Source: Panagrolaimus kolymaensis
Taxonomy: Eukaryota > Nematoda > Chromadorea > Rhabditida > Panagrolaimidae
DNA: 64,000 bases
Reading direction: 5' to 3'
Assembly (NCBI GenBank): GCA_028622995.1
Contig: JAJQJQ010000004.1
Coordinates: 6,758,001-6,822,000 of the forward strand
The notes below the pieces were generated by a model. That model was given only the letters and a program-made list of their open reading frames with translations. It did no database searches and was not told the DNA's origin. Shown here in pieces: positions 26,101-39,271 of the stretch (position 1 is its first letter; each line of letters starts with the position of its first letter). Both the position numbers and the translations under genes were made by a program.

Positions 26101-29100
26101 ATTGAATCGTTTTTCAAAATATTTTGATATCGATCGCTTCAAAAATTTTTTAATTTAAACTGTCTTGACCAAGTTTATTTTAAAATTTCAGATCTTTAAA
26201 ATAAGCTTTTTAAACTGTAATATCAATTATCATGTTGTTTACTAAAAAAGCAAAAAATAATAATTTAAACTGATGCTGAGAATAAACAACAATCCCTTTT
26301 GAGGTATGAAATAAAATATTTAAGTTATTTTGTTGTTGTTTGTTTTTTTTACCTAAATTATTTAAATGCAGCAAAAAATTCCCACTATTTTATTTTTTCT
26401 CCCCAAAGATTACTCTAAATATTTTTCTTTAAACTGAGTAAGCAAAACTGAAAGAAAAAATTAATAATCGCTACTTCTTTTTTTTTTGTTTCGGTCGAAC
26501 TATATTAGTTTCATAAATTTAAATAAAAAAAGAACTTTGCTTTTTTGTCCACAAAAATTTTTTTTTGTTGAAAAAATATCGAAAAGAATAAAAAGGAAAA
26601 AAAGGTCAAAATTGAAAAAATCAAGATAATAATGTATGATTGCGAAGATTTTCTTTCTTTGAAATTTATTTTAACTGGAACCGGAAAACAAAGTTGTTTA
26701 TTTTAAAGATGGATAAGATGAAACATTGGGAAATAAAGGGAAAAAGATAAAACTGAAGAGATTGAAAATTGGGAGAAACCAAAAGTATTGAGCTCTCAAA
26801 AAAAACTGTGTTATGCTTATTCATCTTTAGATAACAAAATAAAAACTGATAATTTAATCAATTTGTTAAACAAATTTTTTCTCTCGCAAATTTGGCCGAT
26901 AAAAACATAATAAAACATACGGGACAAAGAAATACACAAGAAATTGATGGATAACTGAATAAAAAAATACATGATAAATATGGATGAGACGGGACTTATA
27001 TTCTAATATAATTAAAATAAAAACTGGAATCAATTTCAATAAACGAAATAACTGTTTGCGAAAAGATTGTATGGGTGCTTTAATGCAAAAACTTTAATTT
27101 AAACTGGGAACGGCTGCAACGATTCGATGCAAAAATATATATTTTTTAGAAAGAAAAAAGCTCTAAAGTTATTTTGTTTTTTAAATTTTTAAACTGATTG
27201 AAGAAATCGCTTAAGATATTTTTGATCAATATTTTTTTATTAACTGTATTTTACAATTTGTTTAATGATTTTAAGAAAAAAATTTTTAAATAAAAACTGT
27301 AAAATATAAATTATTTTTAAAATAATTCATTTTTATATTTTTAAAAACTGAACATTACTTTTATTTTTTATGCTAATCTTTGCACATCTCTTTTCTCTCT
27401 CAATATTATTTAAACTGTTGACTTTTATAAAAACTGAGTAATTCAGGCTGTAAACCAACTCGCGATCGGTCAACTCGCGATAAAAAAAATCAATTCATGA
27501 TATTCTTACCACGAAAATATCGCGAGTTGGTATCTTTTTTATCGCGAGTTGACCATCGCGAGTTGACCGATCGCGAGTTGGTCATTTGCCAGTAATTCAA
27601 ACCTCTTTCAGAAAAAAAAGAAAGAAAAAAGAATAATAGAGGAATGGTCACTTTGCCATGTGAGCATTTTTTGGACTCCAGGAAATGCGATATTTTGATA
27701 ATTTAAAACTGTTAATAGCTAAGCTTTTTATTATTATAAAAATGTAAATTAAAATTTGTTTGGAAAAAAACTGGTGAACGAAATCAAACCTTTTTATGAT
27801 TTCATTATATTTTAGGGGATTTTTTAAACTGGACTTGTATGCTACTTTTTTTACCTTATCAAAAACTGTGAGCTTGAAATGCTTTTTCTGCAAGAAAAAG
27901 AAAGAAATAAACAATAACTGGTGAGTGTGTTGATAGGTGGTTTGCATGAAAAATAATACAAAAACATTGACTCTTAATAACAAGAAATGAAGAATTCCCT
28001 AAACTATTGGCACATAAAAACAAGTAGCGAAAAAATGTATAAAAACAAGAGGGATTTAAAACAATAAACTCTGTTTACTGTTGTTTTTATTTTTTTGAGT
28101 AACCATAAAAAAATGAGTGAGAGAAAGAAAAAAAGATAGATAAAGAACACTTTGTAGTGTTTACTTCCGTTTAATAAAAATACCTAATAAACTGACATAA
28201 ATAGAAAGTGCCGTAATGATTTGAGAAATTAAATATGCTAAAAATATTGTAGAAAAAAACTCATGATGTAATTAATGCTTATTTTAATAAAAATTAATAA
28301 TGAAAAAACTGTAGATATAATTGGCTGTTGGCTGAAAAATTATTTAAAAAGGAGAAACTGAAAACGAGAAAAAAGTGGTTGTAAAAATCAAAACTGCATC
28401 TTTTGTTTTTTACAGATTTTTTAAATTTTTTAAATTTTATAAACAAATAACTGTCGCATTAAAGCATGATTCAAATGTTGTGAAAACAAATTCTTCACCA
28501 TTTTTTTAAAATCAAAAGTATTAGCATTTTTTTGCTTAAAAAGTTAAAAATAAACTGGAAAAAAGTTTGAAGAATGAAAAAAAAGAAGAATAAAAACTGC
28601 ACAAAATATTTTTAAATCGCATTAATATCATTTTTTGTCATTTAAAACTGTGATCAATGCTAGTCGCCGCTGGAGAGACATTTTGCAAATTTTTAATTAA
28701 TCCATAGCTTCCTGTTTTGAAAAAACTGTATAATAACTGTTAACAAAATAAAACGAAGAAAAGAATTTTTTCGTGATTTTACTTTTTATTGTATCGCAGT
28801 TTATTATTTTTGTTTAAAAATTCTTGTAAACTAATTAAGATAAGCCACTACGGAGAGAAAAATGAAATAAAAACTGTGTAAAACTTTGAAAATAAAGTTA
28901 ATAATTTTTATTATTAAAACTGTTGTAGATCATTCAAGGGGGAAAATTAATTAATTTTTTTTTATTTATTCTTAATCCTCCAAGCTTTTAATATTTTAGA
29001 AATAACTGTACAAAAAGTAAATCACAACATTTGCGCTGATGTGTCTTAATTTTTGTAAACTTTGATAAAAAAAAATTATATAAAAATATTTTGAGGTAAA

Positions 29101-32100
29101 CTGTTACTGCATGTTGGAGGATGAAAGAGAATAATTTAAATTTCATCAATTTTGGCAAATTTATTTAATATATTTTTAGATTTCTTAACTGATGTCCTTT
29201 TTATCCGAAGGTGGAAGGTATTTTTATATTTTTTATAAACTGGTACAGGCATTTGTTACGCCAAGAAAAGAGGGATAAAACTGTTGACGTTTTTAACTCC
29301 AACAAACTTTTAAATTTTTTTTGATTCTAAATTCAAAAAACTTTGATTTTTTAAGATTAACTGTCGTGAAAATAATTTCTTTAAATATAATTGCAGTGAC
29401 GATGATTTTGGTAAATTTTGCATATTTCTATTACTATCACTTTTATTCAAAAAGGTAAATAAACTGTTGCAGGTTTTAGTTTTGAATATAAAACTGAAAT
29501 ATATGTTGTTTCGTTATATTCAAAACAAAATATTTTTATCCATTTTGATGACAAACATAAATATTTTTAGAAAGCCAAGGGTTTATATTTAGCTAGAATG
29601 AATGAATAATCTTCGGTGCTTCTTTATTTTTTTTATAACATTAAAAAACTGGATTATCCTCTTTTTTTCTTCATTCTTATTATATTTTTTTTTCTTACAA
29701 ACACACACGCTTTTTTAAACCCTGATTTAGTTACTATAAACTTATAAACCCCTTTATTCATAAGTAATACAACTAATAACAGCTGATGAAAGTTGAATAA
29801 AAAGGTTTTTAAACTGTTGAAAAGAAAACTGTGATTTTGCAAAAAAAGATTAGAAAAATAAAAAGGCAAAACTGTTGATCGACTCTTTTGAAGAAGAAAA
29901 AGTATTGAGAAGATTAGAATAAAAAAATTTATAAATTTGTAATTGATTTATATTATTGATGAGTTATAAAATAGTTGATAGAAAAGAGGGATTATAAAAC
30001 AATAAAGACATCACTCATACATATAAAAAATTTTGTTATGGATAAAACTGATAAGCCATAATCGTATTTCTGTGATGAGGCAAAAGAGAGGCTTTTTTGC
30101 AAAAATGTTAAAGTATTAAAATTTTATATTTTCTAAGAAGATAAAACTGATTAATTAAATATATGGGTAAATTCCAAAAAAAAGAACAATAATGCGCGTG
30201 TTTATTATTTTTTAATGCATAATTTTTAAAAACTGTAATGAGAAGATCAAAAACATCAATCAATTTCATTATAGTTTCATGGAGAATTTTTTTTTAAAAG
30301 AATTAAACTGTGTATAGGTGTACTAATAGGAATTATAAAAAATATAAAGCTAGAAAATTTCCTTTTGAAATTATCAGTGTTTTTTTAAAAACTGTTTCAG
30401 GATATAAGTATTTATAGAAAAATAAATTGCGAACTGCTTCGATAAGTAGTTTGAATTTAAAAAAATACTGAAAAAATAAAAACTGTTGGATCAAATTCGC
30501 GATGTAAATTAATTTTTAACTGATCCAATTATTTTTTATCGCAGACTTTTTTTTAAAAATAAAAGCAAGTTTAAAAAAAGTTACAAAACTGTAAATACAT
30601 TGATTCGTTTTCTACAAAAGCAATTATCAAATTTTATTGAGTTAAACTCTATTTAAATTTTATCATTGATTTTTTTTAAATTAAAACTGGAGAGGAATAA
30701 CAATGGGTGTGACTTATATTTACTTAATAGTAAAATCAAACAAAGTTTTTTAAAGCTGTCAAAAAACTTTACACATGTTTTTTTTAAAATTAAAGATACA
30801 TAACTGATAAATGCCTTTAAAAAATCATGGTGGTTCGCAGCTGATCCGGCCACCATAGGGAAGACCCGTTGGCTTTTACACCGGTTTTCCAGGGACATAC
30901 GCGTTTTTTAAAATTAAATATAAACTGAGATCCTTTGTCCTCATGACTCATGATGTTCAGAATTTTTGTTTTAATAGTAAAAAAACTGCAACAGCTTTCA
31001 GTGTTGTAGAGTAAATTTACTCAATGAAAAAAATATAAAATAATTATTAAAATAACTGAAATAATTTTTTATAAAAAGCATTTTTCAAAACTTGATTCTC
31101 TTTTATAGAGCTTTGTAAAAATAAACTGCATCCTTTAGCTCTTGATAGCATCTTCTAATCCTCAAAAAAATTTAAATGAAAAGGTTTCAAAGATCAAACA
31201 TAATCCGTCTCAACTATATGGGAGTTTGACTTTTAGTCTTTTGACAAACAAAAAAAGGCAAAAACACTTCAAACAAATAATATTATTTTATATTCTTTAA
31301 TGTTGCAATTTTTAAACTCTTTAATATTTAACTGTCATTTATTGTTATCCATTGCCTTTTAACTGAGATATAGCTTTTAATATTACAAAACAAACTTATA
31401 TTTTGTAACGCGTGTTTTTATACAAAATTATTTCCTCTTTTTTTTTAGTAAAAACTGAGATAATTTTTTTTCATTGTTGAAATAAATATATTATTTTAAA
31501 AGAATCTAATGAAGAGTAAAAAAAATGAATGAAAAAGAAAGGGAAATCCCAGGGAGCAACAACAGAAACGTGATAGAAATAGTAAGCGAAGACTACATTT
31601 TTTTCTGAGTATGTAAAAACTATTTTTAGATAATAAATGTAATAAAAAAAAGGAAAGAAGAGAGAAAAGAGGATATGAAATTGTGTGTAAAAAAAACATG
31701 AGTAATTTCCACTACAAAAGTACTTTTTTTAGCACAAGGAAAAAAAATGACGGGAGAATCTCAAAAAAATATCATAAAAAAAAAAAGGAATGAAGAAAGA
31801 ATATCATTATTTTTTTAATGGACAAAAAACTGAGGATCAAATTGCGGTTTTAAACAAAGTTGTAAATAAACTGTGTACCTTGTAAGTTTGGTTTAAGAGC
31901 TCAAAAAATTTTAACAGAGTTACGAAGCATTTCCTCTTCAAAAACATGCTTATAACATAACAAAAAATTAATTTAAAACTGGTGTGGCTCGATTTTGTAG
32001 GGAAGAGTCAAAAAAATTTTTTCCTTACTTTTTGGTTTATTTAGGGTTTAAAAAACAAAAGTATAAAAACTGCAATGTCTTGTTTCATTAGGAAGAAAAA

Positions 32101-35100
32101 ACTTAAAAAAGCTAAAAAAAACTGTAAAGCTTTTAGCTTTTAAAAATTTTCGTAAAGGGCAAAATAATTACAAAATAAAATATTATTTTACGAGAAATAA
32201 AAAATTAAAAACTGTTTCGATTTGAGTTAGTTTCAAGATTATAAATAAAAATATTTAAAACTGTGTTTCTTTTTTTATTTACACGGCTATATTTTTTAAA
32301 TTTAAAATTAACTGCAAGGACTTTTTGAGAGAGTCACAAAATGAAAAAGGTTTAAAAATATAGAAGAAAAAGAAAATTTAAAAGTAAAATAGCTGTTATG
32401 ATTTTTGATGTCGTAGACAATAATTTGATTTTTTTTTGCCTATTTTTAAACTTTTCATTTATAAACTGCATGAATAAGAATGGATACATAATTTTAGGTT
32501 TAAAAAACTGAATCAGTTTCCCATTGGGTTTATTTGTTAAAAAATTGCTTTTAAACTGCTAAAAAATTAAAAACAAAAAGTTTTGCCTTTTTTGAAACTG
32601 TGTCGATTTTCTCAGATATTTTTTTGCTTTAAAAAATAATAAAAAAATAGCTAAATTTTTATAAATTCCAGACCATACTAGCCTATTTTTCTTGGTCTAA
32701 AAATTATTTTGTTTCTTAATCTCTCTCTTTTTTTTCTTGCTTTTTATTTTCTCGGTGCTGTTGCGCTTTTTACTTTTTTTATCCCACAAAAGTGCAATTT
32801 CACTGAATTTATTACTTTTTTATGTTTTTTCAAAAATCTTTCTTATTTTTGATGTTTTAAATTTTTATTTTAATGCCATTTCAAAGCTGCTGCGACTGTT
32901 GCCAAAAAAGACAACAAAAAATATATGGCTTTGAAGAAAAAAAAAGCTTGTTATTTTTTTGCACTTTTAAATGCTCCCTTTGAGTTCTAAAAAAATTCCA
33001 TTGGAAGCCGCCCAAAAAAATTAGGGACCAAGAAAAAAAATGCAATAAAAAACATTGCAAATTTTCAAAACAATCTCGAAATCAGGTCAAATGAAAAAAC
33101 TGTTTTGGGTTTATTCAGTTTAAAATTTTTAAAAATTATTAAATAAATGTTTTTTATTATTGCAATATTATCTATTTTTTGTTTTGTTTTTTTTTTGCGT
33201 CTGTTTGTTTGTGTGTTTGTTGTTTAATCAAGCGAAATAAAAATAAATTCGGTGCATGAAAGAAAAAAGACAAAAAGACAGGGATCTTTTTTTGCAAGCA
33301 GCAATCTAGCAGCTTGGAAAAATAAATATCTTGCAACAATAAAAAAGAAAAACAAATTATTTTTGAAGTGATGGATGATCTTTGATTGAAAACTGGGTAA
33401 TATAAACCAATTTGGTTGAAAACTGGATTGAAGCTATAATTTTTTTTTGGAAAAATAAACTGCGGCTTGACAAGAAAATAAATGAAAGAAACGTTATGAG
33501 ATTTCAATTTTAATAATGAAGAATTAACTGTTCTGAGACAATACAAACTGCACAATAAATAAATAAAATAAAGGTATGGATAAAAACTGAGAGCAGTTGA
33601 ATCATCAGCCTTTTACTTTTAAAACATTATTAAATTTTTATTTAGGCATTTGCCATCAAGCATATTTTTTATAACTCAAAAAACTGTATCAGTGTCCAAG
33701 TGACTTTATTAGTAAATAAATTATTTTTAACTGGATTGATTAATTATAGATTTTAAAGATTGAATAAACTGAGCTTCTTTTGATAAAAGTAATAAAAAGA
33801 ATTTAAATATAACTTTTTCTAAAATTAACTAAAATTTGTTTTAAAAACTTAAGCATGCTTCTAAAAAACCATAACAATATTTTGGAGAAATTTTACAAAA
33901 TGGCTTTCGATAAACAAAACTCGAGTTATTTTTTTAGACAAACAAAAAAACAATTTCTTTTTTGAATACATTCATCCCTCAAAGAAAAGTGTATGAAACA
34001 ATGTTTTTTTTAGATAAAAATAAACTGCGTTTTGACAAGACAGATAGAAAAAATAATTGATGGAAATTTATGAAATTTTTATAATGAGGAATTAACTGGG
34101 AACCTATGACATAAGACGGGGCTATTAAACTGCGAAATAAAAAAATTAAGTAAAGAATATGATAAAACCTGGTAGCCTAGGATGCCACTCTACTTTAAAA
34201 CTGAATCACATAACTTTAGAGTTGAATATTTGACATCAAAGAATATATTAAATTTTCATAACTCAAAAAACTGTTTATAAGGTTGGAAATAGGAAATATA
34301 TATATTTTAATTCTTAAATTTTAGAGAGAATTCCTTATTGTTGTTGCTGTTGTTAATTAATAAACTGTTGCGTTTTTTATAAGAGATTAAAGTTAAACTG
34401 AAGAATAATAATAATACGAAACTAGTCATAAAAATAGAGAAAAATTTAAACAAACTCTCGTCAAAAAACTGTTATTTAATTTACAATACGGCAACTTGTA
34501 TTAAAGGACGGGTTTAGCAAATATATTTTTTAAAACTATAGAATAACTTGTGAAACTGTCAACCGCCGTAATATAACATTCTTTTTTTTTTATAAATGCA
34601 ATTTGAAAATTTTTGTCAGAAAATATTTGGATTTTTTTAAAATTAATTTTAAACTGCATATAATCTTAGGTTGGGGTCAATGAAAAAAAAAAACTGAGGT
34701 GTAACTTCGTTTTTTGATTTAAGATACATATAAGTTATTCTAAAACAAGAAAATAACACTCAGGAATATTTTTTTTAACTGGACCATAGAGTGAAAAGGT
34801 TTCACAAACTGACTTCAATAAACGAAAATGGGATTTGCTTTTAGAAAAAAAAACCTAAGAATTTTTTTAACTGAGTTCATAATAGTAGGGGTATCAGTAA
34901 ATAAACTGCTTTATTAAAAATAGCCATTACTTTAGTTTGTGATGGAATAAAAAAATTCGAAATTAAAACTGTGGCGAACATACAAAATTTCAACAATTTT
35001 CTTACAAGTAAAATAATACTTTAATTAGAAAAAATGGTGAAAAAAAACTGCTATTAATTTAAGATGACCAAAACCAAATTGTTGAACATTTATGGTTTAG

Positions 35101-36892
35101 TTTAAAGTCTATTAATTTAACTGACAACTCTAAAAAAATTGCATTTTTTTTTTGCGAATAATTATGGAAACAAAAATTGCTTTTATTGCTGTTTTTATAC
35201 ATTTTCCAAGTAAATAAATGAAAAAACTGTGATTGTTGTTTATTTTTTCGCAAAAAAATTTACAAAATTAAAAAAAAGATTCAAACTGACAGAAGCTTAA
35301 TATTTTAGAACAATTAAGGAAGACATAAATATTTCGAATATAAAACTGAGAACTACGAGAAGGTGTAACAAAGATTACTTCAGTGAGATAAAAAATATAA
35401 AAAATATGTATCATTCTTATAATTAAGGATGTAAATAAAAAAACTGCATGCGAATTTTAGCCGTGGAAAATTTTTTTTAAAAATTTTATAAAAACGATAT
35501 TCTATTTTAAGAAAAAAGACGTCGCTTTAAAACCCATATATTTAAATAAAATATTTTTAAACTGACGCAAAAAATAATTGCTGAAAAAGAAAAAAAAACT
35601 GTCGTTTAATAATTTTTGTAAAACTTTCATATAATATATTTTTATTCCCAAATAAATTAAATCAAAAAAACTGATAAACGAACCTCCTTTCATTCTTCCA
35701 TGTTCTCCATCTATTCCTCCACCACAAACATTAGTGGCGGCATTCATCATTTCAAAATCAAATAAAACTGAATTTTCTTCATTCGTATTGGAAGATGGAA
35801 AAATTATTGCCATAGCTGGTTTATTTGAAGCATTAAAAACTGAGATATGGCCATTGATTGCCTGGCTTTTTGGGAATTCATTAATTTTTTCTTCTTCAAC
35901 AATTTCTTCTAATTCATGCAATTGAGTATTTAAAACTCGACGCTTTTCAACCAAAATGCATTTCTGGCATGCGCATGAAGCAAACGCGCAATCACATTTA
36001 TGATTTTTTCTTGGCTCCAATAAGCCATGATTCAAGCATCGTTGACAATAATATATTCGTTTATTATTAATTGGAATTTGGCCTATAAAAAACAGCAAAA
36101 GTATGAATTTTTAAATAATTTATTTGGTTTATAATTTATAAAAGTAAAAAATTTGGAATTTTTAACTGAATCTTTTTGGATCAGCTATATTAAAACTGCA
36201 AAAATGTATTTAGTTTCAAGTTAGGTATAAAACTGTCTTATGGCAAAGGAATACGCTTTTTTAAAGAAATTTAGAAAACTGTGATAGGCTTACACGGAAT
36301 ATTTTGAAAAGGTAATATTTTAAGAATATTTTTTAATTTTAAACTGCTTCCGAAAAGTCTTTTCCGGGTTTTTCTAATTATTAATTTATTTTTATAAATA
36401 AAACTCAATAAAATAAATAAAACTGCTTTCCAAAACTAAAAAACCAATGTTCTATAAAAATGTCAAAATACGCACTATTTTTATGTAAGTTAAAACTGCC
36501 ATGTCGGACAATGCTATGAAATTAAAATAACTAAGCTTCTTTTTTTGCAATGTAGAATTTTATTAAATTATTTTTTAACTGTTGTGTGAGTAAAGTGAGA
36601 GGTTTTAAAACTGTCCCCAACTCGGGTTGTTTGATATGGTAAAGACCAATTGGAGTTATGGATTATATTACTTTCAAAAATGAAAATATAGCAAACAATT
36701 CTTAAATTAAACTGTTTTGTATGAGAATATTTACGGAAATGGATTAAAAATATTTTTAAAATTTAAATAAACTGTTGTTGCAACAAAAGTTGTTGAAATA
36801 AAGGATTTTAAAAACTTACCACTGATTTTATCAAGTTGCCCTGATACTGCGTTAAAAGCACTGAGGGTATTTATGGATTCGAATCCCAACAT
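12309..36892 (-). CDS. Two-DM-domain transcription factor (MAB-3/DMD-3-like), long form
   Basis: Exons in order are 36892-36820, 36082-35684, 13794-13516 and 13252-12309; all junctions are phase 1 and the sum is 564 residues. DM1 (from about residue 35) has YYCQRCLNHG, PRKNHKCDC, CACQKC and VEKRRVLN, very like the first DM domain of MAB-3. DM2 (about 160-208) has NCQKCGQHG, GHKRVCPFKDCNCPKC and ERQKLMADQIKIRRRQ. Both carry the Cys/His zinc ligands of DM DNA-binding modules. The C-terminal 300 residues are Ser/Asn/Ala/Pro-rich and probably a regulatory tail. MAB-3 and DMD-3 act in male differentiation; a sexual role here is inferred. The join from exon 2 (donor G|GTTCGT) across 21,889 bp to exon 3 is in frame but not proven. 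The alternative is two separate adjacent DM genes. Confidence 0.6.
14127..17900. other. First part of the giant DM intron, or promoter of the short form
   Basis: AT-rich, with GC-richer islands at about 14430-14515 (CGCGCAGG, AACGCCGCCG), 15670-15800 (CGTCGACGAAG, GCCGCAGCCGCTGG) and 16360-16440. These could be promoter or enhancer sequence of the short form. The AAACTG motif is rare here. No coding exon is recognised; open frames at 15906-16181 and 17412-17864 are Lys/Phe low-complexity. Confidence 0.4.
19539..20414. mobile_element. Fold-back (palindromic) element carrying a nested hAT element
   Basis: Long inverted arms begin TTTTACAATGCCTAACGACG at 19539 and end with the reverse complement at 20414. 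The arms include CCATGGTTGACCATGG-type and GCATGGCAAGCAATATGCG segments and run to about 20150 on the left and 20290 on the right. Removing the inner insertion and one target copy restores a continuous left arm. There is no coding capacity. The family is not identified, and the target duplication at the outer ends is unclear. Confidence 0.75.
19573..20069. mobile_element. hAT-type miniature element with long C and G homopolymers
   Basis: The 497-bp element has termini TAGGGTTCCGAT and ATCGGAACCCTA and perfect 8-bp direct repeats GTTCTGAC (19565-19572, 20070-20077). It is inserted in the left arm of the fold-back element. The interior is GGGGAATCCCCG-type GC-rich palindromic repeats, bounded by a run of 14 C near 19585 and 21 G near 20036. 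Termini and target size fit hAT. The G run could form quadruplex structures. No transposase is present. Confidence 0.85.
25081..25245. repeat. Array block duplicated at 48391-48562
   Basis: Both copies start AATACAAAAATTCA and end with A/T-rich AAATAAATAAAAACTGAG. Their AACTG motifs fall at matching ends while the sequence between them differs. Same orientation. Confidence 0.7.
26581..26848. repeat. Array block duplicated at 47545-47808
   Basis: Shared landmarks are TGTATGATTGCGAAGATTTT, TTTTAACTGGAACCGGAAAA and CTCAAAAAAAACTGTGTTAT, in the same order and orientation. All shared AACTG motifs are kept while intervening bases have diverged. The copies lie about 21 kb apart, in the intron and upstream of the DM gene. 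Confidence 0.8.
27446..27590. mobile_element. Palindromic element with CAACTCGCGAT repeats, 9-bp target duplication
   Basis: The 145-bp element begins GGCTGTAAACCAACTCGCG and ends CGCGAGTTGGTCATTTGCC. Internal copies of CAACTCGCGAT face each other. Flanks are AGTAATTCA at 27437-27445 and 27591-27599. A 9-bp duplication is typical of Mutator-like elements, so this may be a non-autonomous MULE. It is non-coding. Confidence 0.75.
30828..30903. other. GC-richer island inside the array, function unknown
   Basis: About 75 bp of clearly higher G+C than its surroundings contains a TGGTGG/CCACCA hairpin. It sits between normal AACTG units. On the minus strand it reads MSLENRCKSQRVFPMVAGSA and further, without clear splice sites. 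It could be a stray exon, an RNA or a transposon scrap. Confidence 0.35.
33449..33560. repeat. Array block duplicated nearby at 34013-34145
   Basis: Both copies share AAATAAACTGCG, TTGACAAGA, ATAATGA(A/G)GAATTAACTG and a following AAACTGC motif in the same order. Three AACTG motifs are conserved while the sequence between them has drifted. Confidence 0.7.
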
Positions 36893-38019
36893 ATTTTTAT
36901 TCCATTAAATACTTTTATTAATTTAAAAAAAACTGACAACAGATAGTTAAAGATGTGAGAAAAAAGTCTGAAAAAAATTATATTTTATTTTTCATATACT
37001 TTTAAAATTATTTATATAAACTGTTAATAATCGCGGAACGGTGAGATTGAGTCAATCAGAAATTTACAAAAAAAACTTTTAAAAAAACTTCAAAAGTATG
37101 GAAACGTTTTCGTTAAAATAAAATAAAAACCCATTTTGTCTTATAACTGTTATGCATAATTTGGATTTTGTATTTACTTCAATTACAAGATCATTTTCAA
37201 TATAAAAAAAAGAAAAATGAGGCAAAAAATTGGTAAATCCTTGGATCGACCAAATATATAATTAATATATTTAATAAACTGTCCTTCTAAACGCTTTGTT
37301 TTTTTATTTTAAAAAACTGTTTGAATTTAAAAAAATCTTTTTTTATTAGATAACTGAAATTGAAGTCGAACGAATGAAAATGCAAACCTTTAAAAAATAT
37401 TTTAAAAAATTGCGCAGAGCAGGACGACAAAAAATTATGTTAAATTGAAAAATTAATAAACTGTCAATAATAAATAATAATTAAAGAAAGTAAAATTAGT
37501 AAAAATTAAATAATAAAGGAAGATTTTAAACTGGCACGTAAAATACCATAACAATAAACATTTTTGAAACTGCAAAGCAATTAAAAAACAGAAGTATAAT
37601 TATGATAATTTAAATCCCAATGATTAAAAGAAAAAAAATTGGTTACCCTTACAAATATTAGTGTTTTTAATAGAGAAATTTATAGAAATAAAATAAAACT
37701 GATACATTTTTTAGTTAGGTTTAAAAATTTAATTGTAAGTTAAGGAGGGAAAGAAAATATGAAAAAAAAGAAAAAAAACTGACTAGAAGAAACCTTGGGG
37801 TAAAAATTTTGAAATAAATATTTTAAAACAACCAAAAACTATAAAACTCCAAAATAATTAGAAAGCATTTTTTTAAAATCATAAGTAAGAAATAATTAAA
37901 CTGAGCAACATATCCCGGTTTGAGGGAGAGCTATGACAAAATTTGCCAAAGATCACAACTCTTTTTCACTACAAAAAAACAATATGAAACCTATTATTTT
38001 ATTTTAAGGGATCATTTTT

Positions 38020-38345
38020 GTTTTTAACAGCTGATGGCCCATGCTTGCCGGCTGCATCCTCCATCGCGTCATTTTTTTATTGTCCATATTTTCTTATTTA
38101 CCCAAAAAAAAATTTTTCCCTATTACTGCTATTGTAAATACCCATCGCGTTAGGTCTACGTCGTATCTCTCTTTTCTTTTTAACTCAAACGTAGTAAACA
38201 TGTTTTTCTTTTTTGTTGCTAAAATAAAATAAAAAGGAAAATAGTGACTCCGTCGAGGCGAGGCGTTGCGTTGCAGTTCGAACGGAACACGTCGTTGGTC
38301 GAACTAAGGACAGCGACCTTTTTCATGGCCGCCGCCGCATCAGCT
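38020..38345. promoter_or_regulatory. Motif-free GC-rich island upstream of the DM gene, candidate promoter
   Basis: No AACTG unit lies between about 37900 and 38560. The island contains CAGCTGATGG, GTCGAGGCGAGGCG and GCCGCCGCCGCATCAGCTG, unusual for this AT-rich region. It lies 1.1-1.5 kb upstream of the first long-form exon. The role as promoter or enhancer is inferred from composition and position only. Confidence 0.35.
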
Positions 38346-39271
38346 GTTTTCGAATATAAAAAACCCAAAATAATAATAAAAAAAGATAGTTTCAAAACAG
38401 GTTAAACAATCAAAAAAATTCTATTATTTTTCTGCGTTTAAAAAAGTGAAAAAGCAGACGAAAACGAAAAAAAATAATGTCTGCAAAAATTTAATAAATT
38501 AAAAGTGACGGAAAAAAAGTTAGAAGTTTGAAAAACAGATGGTAAACATGTGAGAAAAAAACTGAGCAGCGAAGAAAAAGGTTATCGTTCCAAATAAAAA
38601 AAAAAGGAAAAAATAATGATAATTGGCTAATCACAACCAACCAAAAAAACTGACAAATGAAAAGAAATGTAACAATCAGTAAAAAAAAGTTTTTAAAAAA
38701 GAAAAACACGGATGGCTGTGTTTTGAAATAATATGTTCGAATTATTTTTAAATTCAATATTTTTTCAAGTTTTTGGAAATTTTGCAAAAGGAAAAACTGA
38801 ACACGTTCGAATAGGCCTATTAAAATTTAGCAAGAAAAAAACTGAGGAATATAACTGTGGTCAGGCATTTACAAAAATTAAGAAAATTATAACTGTTATT
38901 ATTAATAAAAAAAATTTTTCTAAAATTGTGCATCATGAAAACTGCATCATTTTTAAGTTTATACCTTCTCAATTTTTTATTTCGCTCATCTTAAAAAGAA
39001 TTATTAAAACTGCTTAGCGTTTTGATCGTAGGTTAAAATAAAAAAGAGGTCACGAAAAAACTGAGGTCTCATATTTAACTAGAAATTTTGCCTCCTGGCG
39101 GCCATGAAAAAATTTATTACTATTAAAAATTAAACTGAATCGTAACGTTATCGTTTTTTTTAAATTTAAATATAAGCTTTTTTGGCAAAAAAAAAAGCTG
39201 AAAATTTTTTTCAAAGAGGGCAATGAATTTGAAAAACAAGAAAAAAATTCACGTTTCTTAAATAAATCATA

